A stretch of 64,000 nucleotides of DNA, taken from assembly GCA_018402545.1 (NCBI GenBank), contig JAGYIL010000001.1:1798001-1862000 (forward strand), written 5' to 3'. The stretch is from Saccharospirillum sp. (lineage in GTDB: Bacteria; Pseudomonadota; Gammaproteobacteria; Pseudomonadales; Natronospirillaceae). This document shows positions 35,531 to 45,027 of the stretch, in pieces (positions within the stretch are counted from its first letter, which is position 1; each line of letters starts with the position of its first letter). Position numbers and translations under genes: made by a program. The notes beneath the pieces are model-generated. The model saw only the letters and a list, made by a program, of their open reading frames with translations. It did not search any database and was not told where the DNA came from.

Positions 35531-36060
35531 CTAGGTAAATGATTAGCAAGCTCAATTTTAAAGAAAAGCTAATAGACAAAAAATTGTAATATTCTTCAAA
35601 TAAAAGCTTATTATAAATAATGGCGTATCGTGTTATAGATTTTCTATTGGTTATTGCTCTTGTGATCTTTTTTCCTGTAGGTTTTGAATGGTACTGTTTT
35701 AGAATTGGAGCTAAAAAAATATAAAATTTGATATCCTTGTTGATTCAATTAGCTTGCGACAATGTATACTCAGTATATTTTGAATGACAGATAAAAAGTA
35801 GTTCGCATTCTGTTGTCGTTACAGTGATATAAAGTGTATTGTATACTGTAAGTCAAATACTAGATGTATGATTTTTTCCCCTCTTTCTGATAAGTATGGG
35901 TAATAGAGTAGAAAGTTTATCTTGTGTTTATTGTGAGGTTTGTAGTAAGTAATGTGTCAGTGTTGAATATGCATAGTATATATTGTTGTAAGAACTATTT
36001 TGGGTAAATACTTTGCTCTTAAAATTGACCAATATTGACAGCGTATAAAGGAATTTCTAT
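35531..36060 (+). other. AT-rich gap with no convincing gene
   Basis: 530 bp, strongly AT-rich, no ORF of normal size. One 34-codon hydrophobic frame (35620-35724, MAYRVIDFLLVIALVIFFPVG) resembles the N-terminal helix of bacterial sugar transferases. It has no RBS and may be a decayed fragment. Otherwise nothing recognised. Confidence 0.5.
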
Positions 36061-37377
36061 TTGACAAATTTTTTTCAAGCTAATTCGGGTGCTTTGCGAC
36101 TATTGCTATCTCTATTGAGCGGCGGTGTAGTAATACGTTTTAGTAATGTTATATTCTCTTTTGGTGTTTCGGTATTTTTAGCAAGAAACCTTGGTATTGA
36201 ACAGTTTGGGTTATACTCATTTATAATTGCAGTAGTAACAATTCTTGCGGTTCCAGCTCAGGGTGGAATACCTCAATTAATAATTCGAGAAACTGCCATA
36301 TTGAAAAACAAAGGTATCATAAATGATGCCCCTGGATTGTGGTTTTGGGCTTTAAAGCTTATTGTTGTGATTTCTGTTGTAATAACATTGATTCTTTTGT
36401 TCGTAAGTATATTTGATTCCTCTAACTCTAAAGCCTGGTTCCTCGCATCTTTTTTGACTTTTCTGCTTGCGTTAAATCAATATCGTGCAGCAATATTGAA
36501 AGGATTGGATAGGGTGCTTATTGGGCAACTACCAGATAATATCGCAAGGCCTGGCCTTCTTTTGTTGTTAGTAGTAGTTGCAGCTAATGCATCAGTTGAA
36601 AGAGCGATTTTGTTAAATCTTGCAGCCACAGTGATGGCTTTTTTAATGGGTACTATCCTACTCTATAAAATTGGTTATTCTAAAAATAAAAATAGAAAGA
36701 AATTTCCTTCAGAGCAACGAAAAGAGTGGTTACACTCTGTCGTGCCGCTAATGCTGGTTTCATCCATTCAGATTCTTAATACTAATGCGGATATCTTAAT
36801 GCTTGGTTTAATTGGTACTGATGAGCAGGTAGGAGCTTACAAGGTAGCAGCGCAACTAGGACTTATTTCTGCTTTTGGTATCCAATCGATTCAGATGGGT
36901 ATTATGCCGATGGTAGCACGCTTGTATCATTCAGGTGATTTTTTTCAAATACAGAGATTTGCAGCATTAGGATCAATTGCTGCAGCAAGTTTCACGCTGT
37001 TTTGCTTGATTATGTATTATTACAATGGTGATTGGATTTTAATTAGAGTATTTGGTTTAGATTATGCTTCTGCTTATTTGCCTTTGTTAGTTTTAGTCTT
37101 TGGCTATACCATTTCAGCAGCACTTGGTCCGGCCGCGACAGTTTTAATGATGGTTGGAAAAGAGAAAGTAGCAGTTTCAGGGGTACTTGTGTCATTGTTT
37201 ATCAATATTATACTAAACTTAATTTTAATTCCTACCTACGGTATGCTTGGCGCAGCATATGCTACTTTGGTTGGGATGGTATGTTCAAAGCTATATATGA
37301 CAATTGCTTTGCAGAAGCAGCTTGGATTTGGAGTATCAGTATTGAAGCTGAGAAGTTCTGTGGAGAATAGAAAATGA
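36061..37377 (+). CDS. wzx: Wzx-type polysaccharide flippase
   Basis: 438-residue membrane protein of the MATE/MVF-like polysaccharide transporter superfamily with about 12-14 helices. The N-terminal pattern (FGVSVFLARNLGIEQFGLYSFIIAV) is typical of Wzx. It flips undecaprenyl-linked repeat units to the periplasm. TTG start with AAAGGAA 6-7 nt upstream. It is the first gene of a tightly packed AT-rich operon and overlaps the next gene by 4 nt. Codon use and base composition differ sharply from the flanking genes, a sign of transfer. Confidence 0.85.
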   Translation: MTNFFQANSGALRLLLSLLSGGVVIRFSNVIFSFGVSVFLARNLGIEQFGLYSFIIAVVTILAVPAQGGIPQLIIRETAILKNKGIINDAPGLWFWALKLIVVISVVITLILLFVSIFDSSNSKAWFLASFLTFLLALNQYRAAILKGLDRVLIGQLPDNIARPGLLLLLVVVAANASVERAILLNLAATVMAFLMGTILLYKIGYSKNKNRKKFPSEQRKEWLHSVVPLMLVSSIQILNTNADILMLGLIGTDEQVGAYKVAAQLGLISAFGIQSIQMGIMPMVARLYHSGDFFQIQRFAALGSIAAASFTLFCLIMYYYNGDWILIRVFGLDYASAYLPLLVLVFGYTISAALGPAATVLMMVGKEKVAVSGVLVSLFINIILNLILIPTYGMLGAAYATLVGMVCSKLYMTIALQKQLGFGVSVLKLRSSVENRK

Positions 37378-38570
37378 AAATACTTCAAATGGGAGAAGTA
37401 AGCTCTAGCAATTTGGGTGATGGCGTAATCGCAGACTGCTTAGCGAATATGTATAAAAATATCGAACCAAAGGCAGTTCTAAGCACTTGCGATATCACAA
37501 TTAGACCAAAGAGCGCTTTTTATAGCTCGGATAGTCGTAAAAAAATACAGCCTTTGGCCAGAATACACCATAGTATAAAAAAGCGCAGTAAAATTTATAC
37601 GGAAATCTATATACATATAAGAGCCTTTAAACAGATAAAAAAATATCGAAAATACTATTCTGATTTACTTCATGGTGTAGACATAGTACTAATTGGAGGG
37701 GGACAGTTGGTAGCTGATAATGGAATGGATTTTCCTGTCAAATTGTTTGCATTCTATCTTGAAGCAACCGCTAAGAAAGTACCTTTTGCCTTTATTTCTG
37801 TCGGGGTTGGAAGCAAGTGGCGTTTCTTTTCTCGATTGATGTTTCGCAAAATTGCTCAAAGTCCATTGCTTTTGGCAGTAGCTGTTCGGGATGTGCAGTC
37901 TAAGCTAAACTACATATCCATATTAGGTAATAAAATTGCTCCAAATGATATATCTATAGTGCCTGATTCGGCTTGGAACTGTCCTGATACGTATGGTTTT
38001 GATTTTGTCGATAAAAGCTTTCGAGGATTAGGTATAGGAGTGATATCCCCGGAAGTTGTTAGTCGGCACAGTCCTGATAACTATTTGGCCAAAGACAATT
38101 CGATGATATTTTGGAAAAAGTTAATTATTGACTCTGTTGATGCGGGGTATGACATTTCGATATTTACCAATGGAGATCCGATTGATCAACAATTTGCTGA
38201 AGAAGTTTTTAATGGTCTTCCTGATGTCTATAAAATAAATGTAAACCTAGTTCCAAAGCCAATGTCACCACTTGAATTAGTTAAATTGATAGAATCTTTT
38301 AGTTTGGTAGTTGCAGCAAGGTTGCATGCAAATATAATAGCGTGGAGTATGAAAATACCTGCGATAGGATTGGTTTGGGATAATAAAGTCAAAGCATTCT
38401 ATGACGAGATTGGGCATTCACAATTAGCATGCAATGTAGATAAAATCGAAGAGTTATCTATTTTGTTAAAAAACCTAGCAAGTACAGCAAAATCTAATGA
38501 GGATAACCTTGCCGAACTTAAGCTAGAAATAAAAAGAATATTAAGGAAAGTCAATGCATTTAAGGATTAG
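37374..38570 (+). CDS. Polysaccharide pyruvyl transferase family protein
   Basis: 398 residues. The N-terminus MKILQMGEVSSSNLGDGVIADCL holds the family's N-(L/Y)GD motif. VLIGGGQLVADNG and FISVGVGSKW follow. The C-terminal VVAARLHANIIAWSMKIPAIGLVWDNKV contains the R-H residues conserved in CsaB/WcaK enzymes. It adds a ketal pyruvate from PEP to a sugar, or may be a glycosyltransferase-like relative. Overlaps wzx by 4 nt and the next gene by 17 nt. AT-rich. Confidence 0.8.
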   Translation: MKILQMGEVSSSNLGDGVIADCLANMYKNIEPKAVLSTCDITIRPKSAFYSSDSRKKIQPLARIHHSIKKRSKIYTEIYIHIRAFKQIKKYRKYYSDLLHGVDIVLIGGGQLVADNGMDFPVKLFAFYLEATAKKVPFAFISVGVGSKWRFFSRLMFRKIAQSPLLLAVAVRDVQSKLNYISILGNKIAPNDISIVPDSAWNCPDTYGFDFVDKSFRGLGIGVISPEVVSRHSPDNYLAKDNSMIFWKKLIIDSVDAGYDISIFTNGDPIDQQFAEEVFNGLPDVYKINVNLVPKPMSPLELVKLIESFSLVVAARLHANIIAWSMKIPAIGLVWDNKVKAFYDEIGHSQLACNVDKIEELSILLKNLASTAKSNEDNLAELKLEIKRILRKVNAFKD

Positions 38571-39792
38571 CTATGCCACTCGAGTTAGTTTCTTATACTT
38601 TACTAGTCTTGTATTAGTCGGGTTTGTATCATACGTTTCCGGTTACATATTTTGGTTATTTTCTATTGTCGCTCTTTACTTTTTGTTTCTTGCAAATATG
38701 AAAGGAGTCGTTAGTTTCCAGACGAGAGTTTCAGTTGGATTCTTATCTTGCTTTTTCGCATTATTGTTGACTTTGTGGCTGCCAACTATAACCTCTCCTG
38801 ATTCTGTAGCATTTCTGTCAAATTTTCAAACATATACTTCAATTGAATTAATAGGTGAGATATTTGCTTCTATTTCCGATAAAGGGCTAGGCTTTATTTC
38901 CACTCGACTTACATTCCCATTGTTTTTAAAGGCATTTTTAGGCGATATATTTATTGAATACCCTGCGCTTATATTAACTATTAATATAGCATTATGGACT
39001 TGCGCAAGCCTGCTATGGGTTTCCGTTTTAAAAGAAAGGTACGAAAGGCTTTATCCACATAGTTCCATGGCAAAGAAAACGCCTAAGCTCGTTTTTGTTT
39101 TTTTGATGCTAAGCCCTTCGGTACTTTATTGGGAGATAGCCTTAAATAAAGATATTGCCTCTGTATCTCTATCAATATTTGCATTTTATTTTCTTGTGAG
39201 AAAGAACTGGTTGCTTTTTATACTCTTCTTTTTGGTTGCGAGTATGATAAGGCCTTATTCGGCGGCAGTGATTGCTTCTTATTATATATATTACAAGAAT
39301 AATCGTACACTTATGTTGTCCGCTACCGCTGGTGTTATGCTAATGCTTATAATGCTATCTAAGGGAAGCTTTACGGTTATTATAAATGGTTTTTTAGGTC
39401 TTATTTTCTTTCTTGTTAGTCCTAATCCTTTGTCACCATCAAATTGGCAGATTAGTATAGATACAGGTACATGGCAGATGTCACCAATACTTTTGACTTT
39501 AGAAGGTATTTTCGTTTTATTTATACTTGCAATTGGAATGGCGCTTATCTTAAATCGACGCAATTTGCGAATAGAGTTCGTGGCAACAATATTTTCAATT
39601 TTCATAGTAAGTAGCGCAGTGGTTTTTGTAGGCTATTATCGTGTGCTTGACATTGGGTTGGACTATGGGTTGGGGACTTTTGGTGATAACTTAGTCAGAA
39701 AGAAGCTTTCTGCTTGGCCCCTAATAATTACATTGATAGCTTCGATAGTATCTCATTTTAGCTTAGGAAGTTTAAAATATGCTCGTCGTTGA
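38554..39792 (+). CDS. Multi-spanning membrane protein, probable Wzy polymerase
   Basis: 412 residues, with at least ten hydrophobic segments and few conserved motifs. VLYWEIALNKDIASVSLSIFAFYFLVRKNW and MIRPYSAAVIASYY resemble EpsG/Wzy-like polymerases. It is the only candidate polymerase in the operon, next to wzx and glycosyltransferases, so the polymerase role is inferred from topology and context. The start overlaps the previous gene. AT-rich. Confidence 0.6.
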   Translation: MHLRISYATRVSFLYFTSLVLVGFVSYVSGYIFWLFSIVALYFLFLANMKGVVSFQTRVSVGFLSCFFALLLTLWLPTITSPDSVAFLSNFQTYTSIELIGEIFASISDKGLGFISTRLTFPLFLKAFLGDIFIEYPALILTINIALWTCASLLWVSVLKERYERLYPHSSMAKKTPKLVFVFLMLSPSVLYWEIALNKDIASVSLSIFAFYFLVRKNWLLFILFFLVASMIRPYSAAVIASYYIYYKNNRTLMLSATAGVMLMLIMLSKGSFTVIINGFLGLIFFLVSPNPLSPSNWQISIDTGTWQMSPILLTLEGIFVLFILAIGMALILNRRNLRIEFVATIFSIFIVSSAVVFVGYYRVLDIGLDYGLGTFGDNLVRKKLSAWPLIITLIASIVSHFSLGSLKYARR

Positions 39793-40846
39793 TTTTAAAG
39801 AGGTTTCATTTACAAAATATGCAGCCCATGGAGGTGGCGACTTTGCTCTGCGATTGATACAGTTTCTGATAAACAATAATATCGAATTTGTTATAATAAA
39901 TAATGTCACGGGACAATATCTCGAGTACTCAAGTGAAATTCAAGTGCTGCGCAATGTGAATAAGACCTTGCATTATTTTAATCCTATTTATCGAGGGGCA
40001 GTATTAGAAGAGCTCAAAATGTTTGCACAAAGAATATACTATGTTCATGGTCTCCGGATGCTTGAAATGCCATATGATCAATATGCATATCGATACTATA
40101 AAGGGATTGAGAAATTAAAGGTTTGGATTAAGGCTAAGTTTTTTAAAACTCATTATGAGAAAGCAGAGCTTAAGTTTATTGAGCATTTAATTGAAAGAGA
40201 TCCAGAAGCTCAGATTATTAGCCCATCAGAACACAGTATGTATGTTATTCAATCCATCTTCAATAAAGAGATTAGTACCAAAGCACTACCACCTTTTCTG
40301 ACTCAAGTGTCTCCACTTAAACCTTCTTTTAATTTGCCAAGTCGTTATATTCTTTTGCTCAACGGCGACCGTTGGGTAAAAAACACGTATCGATATCTTT
40401 TGGCATTTAAGCAATTAAAAGAACAAGGACTAGCTGCAGGAGTTAGTCTGGTCGTTATTGGAAACCCTCCTTTTGCTAATGAATTTTCAAATGATGTGCA
40501 TTTTTTAGACTATACAGATCGTCCTTACTTGGAATATTTAATGGCGAACTGTCTATTTCTTGCATACCCGTCACTAAATGAAGGTTTTGGTTACCCTCCT
40601 ATGGATTGCTTTAAATATGGACGTCCAGTGCTTTGTTCAAGTTTTTCAGCATTGAATTCTGTATATAATGGCCTTGTGGAATTTGCAAATCCGCTGTCAA
40701 TTTATGAATTGAAAGCTCGCACTCTTAAACTACTAAAAAATACTTCAAATGAAAATAACAATGAGGAGCTCCAGGCTTTTTATAATAATTTTCTGATGGA
40801 GCTTGAGAGTGATTGGAAAGATTTATTAGGTGGCCTAAATGACTAG
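39779..40846 (+). CDS. Family 4-like glycosyltransferase
   Basis: 355 residues. The C-terminal GT-B half shows YILLLNGDRWVKNTYRYLLAFKQLK, and YPSLNEGFGYPPMDCFKYGRPVLCSSFSALNSV is the nucleotide-sugar binding E-x7-E region typical of GT4. The N-terminal HGGGDFALRLIQFL fits an acceptor-side domain. It overlaps both neighbours (14 and 8 nt). Donor and acceptor unknown. Confidence 0.8.
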   Translation: MLVVDFKEVSFTKYAAHGGGDFALRLIQFLINNNIEFVIINNVTGQYLEYSSEIQVLRNVNKTLHYFNPIYRGAVLEELKMFAQRIYYVHGLRMLEMPYDQYAYRYYKGIEKLKVWIKAKFFKTHYEKAELKFIEHLIERDPEAQIISPSEHSMYVIQSIFNKEISTKALPPFLTQVSPLKPSFNLPSRYILLLNGDRWVKNTYRYLLAFKQLKEQGLAAGVSLVVIGNPPFANEFSNDVHFLDYTDRPYLEYLMANCLFLAYPSLNEGFGYPPMDCFKYGRPVLCSSFSALNSVYNGLVEFANPLSIYELKARTLKLLKNTSNENNNEELQAFYNNFLMELESDWKDLLGGLND

Positions 40847-41414
40847 TGGACGCAAGCTTTTTAAAAGGTTCTTGCCGATTATTCGTATTTTAGAGAAGCT
40901 TTATAAATATCTCCCACATTTTTTGCTTAGGTTTATGTATGATCTTAGCCGCTCCTTTGAAGGTAGCATCGCTATGATGAATCGTTATCTAATTGTGAAA
41001 GCCAAATCTAAGAGATGTGGAGATAATGTATATATTGGACCGAATGTTTCATTTAAATGCTTGGATGGACTAGAGCTCGGAAGTAATGTTAGTATTCATA
41101 CCAATTGTTATATAGACGCCGCTGGCGGAATTGTAATTGGTGACAACGTATCAATTGCTCATAATAGTTCAATTGTTAGCTTTGAGCATACATGGAATGA
41201 TTCCGATATTGCTATTAAGTATAACCCGTTAAAGTATAGCAGTGTGTCGATTGGGAATGATGTTTGGATCGGTGCGGGAGTTAGAATATTGGCTGGTGTA
41301 TCGGTAGCGTCGAGATCAATAGTTGCAGCTGGGGCGGTTGTTACAAGCGACGTACTAACTAACACTATAGTAGGCGGGGTTCCTGCTCGCCATATAAAAA
41401 GCTTGGTTAATTAA
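40839..41414 (+). CDS. Hexapeptide-repeat O-acetyltransferase
   Basis: 191 residues with left-handed beta-helix repeats from about residue 58 (GDNVYIGPNV, LGSNVSIHTNC, IGDNVSIAHNSS, IGNDVWIGAGVRIL, GAVVTSDV), the GGVPARHI end and the catalytic His in SFEHTW. LacA/WbbJ-type acyltransferase that probably acetylates a sugar of the repeat unit. Coupled to both neighbours. Confidence 0.88.
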   Translation: MTSGRKLFKRFLPIIRILEKLYKYLPHFLLRFMYDLSRSFEGSIAMMNRYLIVKAKSKRCGDNVYIGPNVSFKCLDGLELGSNVSIHTNCYIDAAGGIVIGDNVSIAHNSSIVSFEHTWNDSDIAIKYNPLKYSSVSIGNDVWIGAGVRILAGVSVASRSIVAAGAVVTSDVLTNTIVGGVPARHIKSLVN

Positions 41415-41415
41415 A

Positions 41416-42585
41416 ATGATAGTTTTTGCGCATGATCATCATTTTTATAAGGTTGATGAAAATATTTATTCAAGCGGCGGGCTGCCAGCGTCTGTTTGGA
41501 ATCGATATCTTAGTGTCTTTGGTCAAGTACATGTAGTTGGCAGGGATGGTGGGGAACTGAATGAAGTTAATCTAAATAAATATGTTATGTCTAGTTGTGT
41601 AGATGTTGATTTTACGCTGTTACCGAATCTTTCAAATTTTGGGTCGCTTATCTGGAAGAGTGCTTCGATTAAGCAACAAATTGAATCAATCATCATAAGA
41701 TCTGAAGGGGTAATTGCAAGGCTACCGAGTGAGTATGGTTACCTTGCAATTAAGCTCGCACAAAAACATGAGATACCCTGGGCGATTGAAGTAGTTGAAT
41801 GTCCTTGGGATGCCCTTTGGAATTATGGTAGTTTTAAAGCAAAGGTATTTGCTCCAATTCAATGGTATAGGTTGCGCAAAATTGCTAGTCGGAGCTTGTA
41901 TACCTTATATGTTACAAGAGAATTTCTTCAACGTAGATATCCATCTAAAGGTGTCAGTGTCAGTTGCTCTAATGTCGAAATATCATCCGTATCGATTGAT
42001 GCAGCACAAACGCGATCAGATCGATTTTTTGACCAACACTCCAAAATCAATATAGGTCTGATTGGTAGTCTAAAAGGTGGCGCCAAAGGAATTGACACTG
42101 CACTACACGCCTTTCAGGATCTTAATAAAAAGCATAAGAATGTGGAGTTAAGAATTTTAGGTAGTGGACCAGTGGACTATTGGAAAGATTTCGCACAAAA
42201 TCTTGGAATCGGTGAGCGAGTTAGGTTTGAAGGAACTTTGCCAGCTGGTGAGGCTGTATTTCGATGGCTTGATCAGATTGACATCTATATACAACCAAGT
42301 CGTAAGGAAGGGCTGCCCAGAGCATTGATTGAAGCAATGAGTCGAGGGTGCCCTGCTATAGGTACCAAAGTTGCTGGAATACCTGAACTCTTAGATAAAA
42401 GTTGTCTCGTTTCTGCTGCAAACTCTGGACAATTGAGTAAAAAACTCGATGATTTTTTGACTAATCCTGTATTGCTAGATTCACAAATCAAACGGAATCT
42501 TAAGGTTGCTGAATCGTATCAAAAAGAATTCTTAGATAGTAAAAGAACTCTTTTTTGGAAAAAGTTTTATTCGTCTTTTACATAA
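41416..42585 (+). CDS. Family 4 glycosyltransferase
   Basis: 389 residues, GT-B fold. The C-terminal domain reads INIGLIGSLKGGAKGIDTALHAF, LRILGSGP, RVRFEGTLPAGEAV and IYIQPSRKEGLPRALIEAMSRGCPAIGTKVAGIPELL, the classic GT4 signature. It starts 2 nt after the acetyltransferase stop. It is the last gene of the AT-richest block, followed by a 344-bp gap. Confidence 0.9.
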   Translation: MIVFAHDHHFYKVDENIYSSGGLPASVWNRYLSVFGQVHVVGRDGGELNEVNLNKYVMSSCVDVDFTLLPNLSNFGSLIWKSASIKQQIESIIIRSEGVIARLPSEYGYLAIKLAQKHEIPWAIEVVECPWDALWNYGSFKAKVFAPIQWYRLRKIASRSLYTLYVTREFLQRRYPSKGVSVSCSNVEISSVSIDAAQTRSDRFFDQHSKINIGLIGSLKGGAKGIDTALHAFQDLNKKHKNVELRILGSGPVDYWKDFAQNLGIGERVRFEGTLPAGEAVFRWLDQIDIYIQPSRKEGLPRALIEAMSRGCPAIGTKVAGIPELLDKSCLVSAANSGQLSKKLDDFLTNPVLLDSQIKRNLKVAESYQKEFLDSKRTLFWKKFYSSFT

Positions 42586-42929
42586 ATACCTTACTTGTGT
42601 GGTGTTTTTTATAAATTAACTTTATTGTTAAGTTTTTGATTTTATTTTTCTATTTCTTATTAGGCTATTAAGAAATAACTAAACAAGCAGTAGTCGTAAA
42701 CCTGTTGTGCTTCTTCATAATTTGTCTGACGATCCTAAGTACTGTATGAGCTGACTTTAAAAGAGCATAAAGGCTAAGGCCGATTTGCGTGGATTATTGA
42801 GTTCTGATGGTTTTGGTTAATTTAACATTTGATTCTAACAGGTCTACCCTAGTAATACCTTAATAGTCCTTTGAACGAGTCATCTTCATGGCTATTTAAA
42901 AACATATGCAGCATATGAGGTAAAGTAGT
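42586..42929 (+). other. AT-rich intergenic gap
   Basis: 344 bp, no ORF of note. The only structure seen is a short dyad, CATATGCAGCATATG (42904-42918), just before the next gene's start. Base composition begins to rise toward the host average after it. Confidence 0.5.
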
Positions 42930-44072
42930 TTGTGTCAGCGTTCTCAAAGAATATTGTTTGTAGTTAATACTCCTGATTTTTTTCTTTCGCATCGCCTTGC
43001 TTTGGCTATAGAAGCGAAAAGAAGGGGTTTTGAGGTTCATGTTGCTACTGGAAAAGGTACCGGCTTGGAAAAAATTTTAACACACGGTTTCGTTCATCAT
43101 GAGGTGTCTTTCTCGAGGAGCGGACAGAATCCTTTTTTTGAAATTTATACTTTGATTCAATTGTACAGATTGTTCCGGGAAGTCAAGCCTAAGTTAGTTC
43201 ATTTGATAACAATAAAGCCCGTACTTTATGGCTGCATCAGTGCTAAAATGGCTAGAGTAGATTCTGTAGTCGCCGCCGTTTCTGGCCTCGGCACAGTATT
43301 TCTAGCGACTTCATTAATTGCGCGATTACGCAAAGCAATTATTGTTGGCCTTTACCGTTTAGCGTTTAGCCATAAATCACTAGCGGTTATCTTTCAGAAT
43401 CCTATAGACCGTGAATTGTTAGTTTCACTCGGTGCATTGGCTGATTCGAAATCTCGTATGATACGTGGTTCTGGTGTCTCATTGGCAGAATACCCATATC
43501 GAGATGAGCCTGATGGAAAACCTGTTGTAGTTATGGCAGCACGCTTATTACGAGAAAAAGGCGTATTCGAATTTGTCGAAGCTGCTCGAGTGTTGCGCAA
43601 TCGCGGCATAGATTTAGAAATGCGTTTAATCGGTTCGCCTGATCCAGGAAACCCTAGGAGTGTTACACAACGGGAATTTGATGACCTGGCGGAGAATGTG
43701 TTTATACGACTATTAGGGTTTCGTAGCGATATTGCTGAGCAGTATGCGGATTCAAATATTGTTTGCTTGCCGTCATACTATGGTGAAGGACTCCCTAAGT
43801 CACTTATTGAAGCTGCGGCTTGCGGCAGGGCAGTTGTTACAACTGACCATCCCGGCTGCAGAGAAGCCATTGAGCCAGGAGTTACAGGTATTTTAGTCCC
43901 AGTGAAGAGCCCAGTAGCATTAGCCGACGCGATTCAAGATCTGATAGAAAATCCGGATGCTCGTCGTAAGATGGGAAAGGCCGGTCGACTACTTGCTGAG
44001 AGAGAATTTGCAATAGAAAAAATTGTTGACCAGCATATGGCTATTTACCAGGAGCTAATCGCTAATGAGTAG
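42930..44072 (+). CDS. Family 4 glycosyltransferase (WbpH/PglA-like)
   Basis: 380 residues. N-terminus RILFVVNTPDFFLSHRLALAIEAKRRGFEVHVATG, then VHLITIKPVLYGCISAKMARVDSVVAAVSGLGTVF, is characteristic of the branch that adds the second sugar to undecaprenyl-linked N-acetyl sugars. C-terminal ARLLREKGVFEFVEAARVL and YYGEGLPKSLIEAAACGRAVVTTDHPGCREAI. TTG start with GAGG upstream. It overlaps the reductase gene by 8 nt. Confidence 0.87.
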   Translation: MCQRSQRILFVVNTPDFFLSHRLALAIEAKRRGFEVHVATGKGTGLEKILTHGFVHHEVSFSRSGQNPFFEIYTLIQLYRLFREVKPKLVHLITIKPVLYGCISAKMARVDSVVAAVSGLGTVFLATSLIARLRKAIIVGLYRLAFSHKSLAVIFQNPIDRELLVSLGALADSKSRMIRGSGVSLAEYPYRDEPDGKPVVVMAARLLREKGVFEFVEAARVLRNRGIDLEMRLIGSPDPGNPRSVTQREFDDLAENVFIRLLGFRSDIAEQYADSNIVCLPSYYGEGLPKSLIEAAACGRAVVTTDHPGCREAIEPGVTGILVPVKSPVALADAIQDLIENPDARRKMGKAGRLLAEREFAIEKIVDQHMAIYQELIANE

Positions 44073-45027
44073 TGTACGGAATCTTCTGGTAACTGGTGCA
44101 TCTGGATTTGTTGGGAGTCGATTGTGCGATGTTCTCTCTAATATCGAAAGATTTAATGTTACTGGCTCAGTTCGAGAGATTAAAAATCATAGGCCAAACT
44201 TTAAGTTGACCGCGGTTGGTGATATTAATGGTGATACCGACTGGTCGGGTGCACTTACCAGTCAACACCTTGTTATTCACACAGCTGCTCGTGTACATGT
44301 GATGAAAGAAGACTGCTCTGACTCGCTAGAGAAGTATCGGGAAGTGAACGTTGCCGGGACAATGAGTCTAGCCCGGCAAGCTGCAGCAGCAGGTATACAA
44401 CGGTTTATTTTTATCAGCTCAGTTAAGGTAAATGGAGAGCAAACAAAGCTGGGCAAACCATTCACCGCTGAAGGACTCCCTGTACCAGTAGACAACTACG
44501 GGTGTTCAAAAAAAGAAGCTGAGGATGGATTGCTTCAGTTAGGTGCAGAAACAGGGATGGAAATTGTTATTATCCGGCCCACATTAGTGTATGGACCTGG
44601 CGTAAAAGGAAATTTCGCTAGTCTAGTGCAGCTGGTAGGAAGTGGGCTACCATTGCCACTTGGTTCAATTAGAAATTTACGATCCCTGGTCGCACTGGAT
44701 AACTTGGTAGATTTGACTATAACGTGTATTGACCACCCTGGAGCCGCTAATGAAATATTTCTGGCTGCAGATGGAGAGGATATCTCAACTTCGGAACTAC
44801 TTCGGAGATTGGCCAATGCAAAAGGTGTGACTAGCCGGTTGGTTCAGTTGTCACCGACTATTTTACGATTTGGGGCTATTTTGATAGGAAAGAAAGCGTT
44901 CGCGCAGCGGTTACTTGGTTCTTTACAGGTGGACATTTCTAAGAACCGTGAAATTCTTGACTGGAAACCTCCGCTATCTTTGGATGAAGGGCTGAAACGT
45001 TTATTTGTTAATGATCAGGATAATTGA
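44065..45027 (+). CDS. NAD-dependent sugar reductase/epimerase (WbpV/WreQ-like)
   Basis: 320-residue extended SDR: GASGFVGSRLC, HTAARVHVM, SSVKVNGE and YGCSKKEAE (YxxxK). The pattern resembles WbpV/WreQ, which reduce the 4-keto group left by a WbpM-type dehydratase to give N-acetyl-D-quinovosamine. Its neighbours are exactly a phosphoglycosyltransferase and a WbpM homologue, which strengthens the call. A UDP-GlcNAc 4-epimerase is the alternative. Confidence 0.78.
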   Translation: MSSVRNLLVTGASGFVGSRLCDVLSNIERFNVTGSVREIKNHRPNFKLTAVGDINGDTDWSGALTSQHLVIHTAARVHVMKEDCSDSLEKYREVNVAGTMSLARQAAAAGIQRFIFISSVKVNGEQTKLGKPFTAEGLPVPVDNYGCSKKEAEDGLLQLGAETGMEIVIIRPTLVYGPGVKGNFASLVQLVGSGLPLPLGSIRNLRSLVALDNLVDLTITCIDHPGAANEIFLAADGEDISTSELLRRLANAKGVTSRLVQLSPTILRFGAILIGKKAFAQRLLGSLQVDISKNREILDWKPPLSLDEGLKRLFVNDQDN

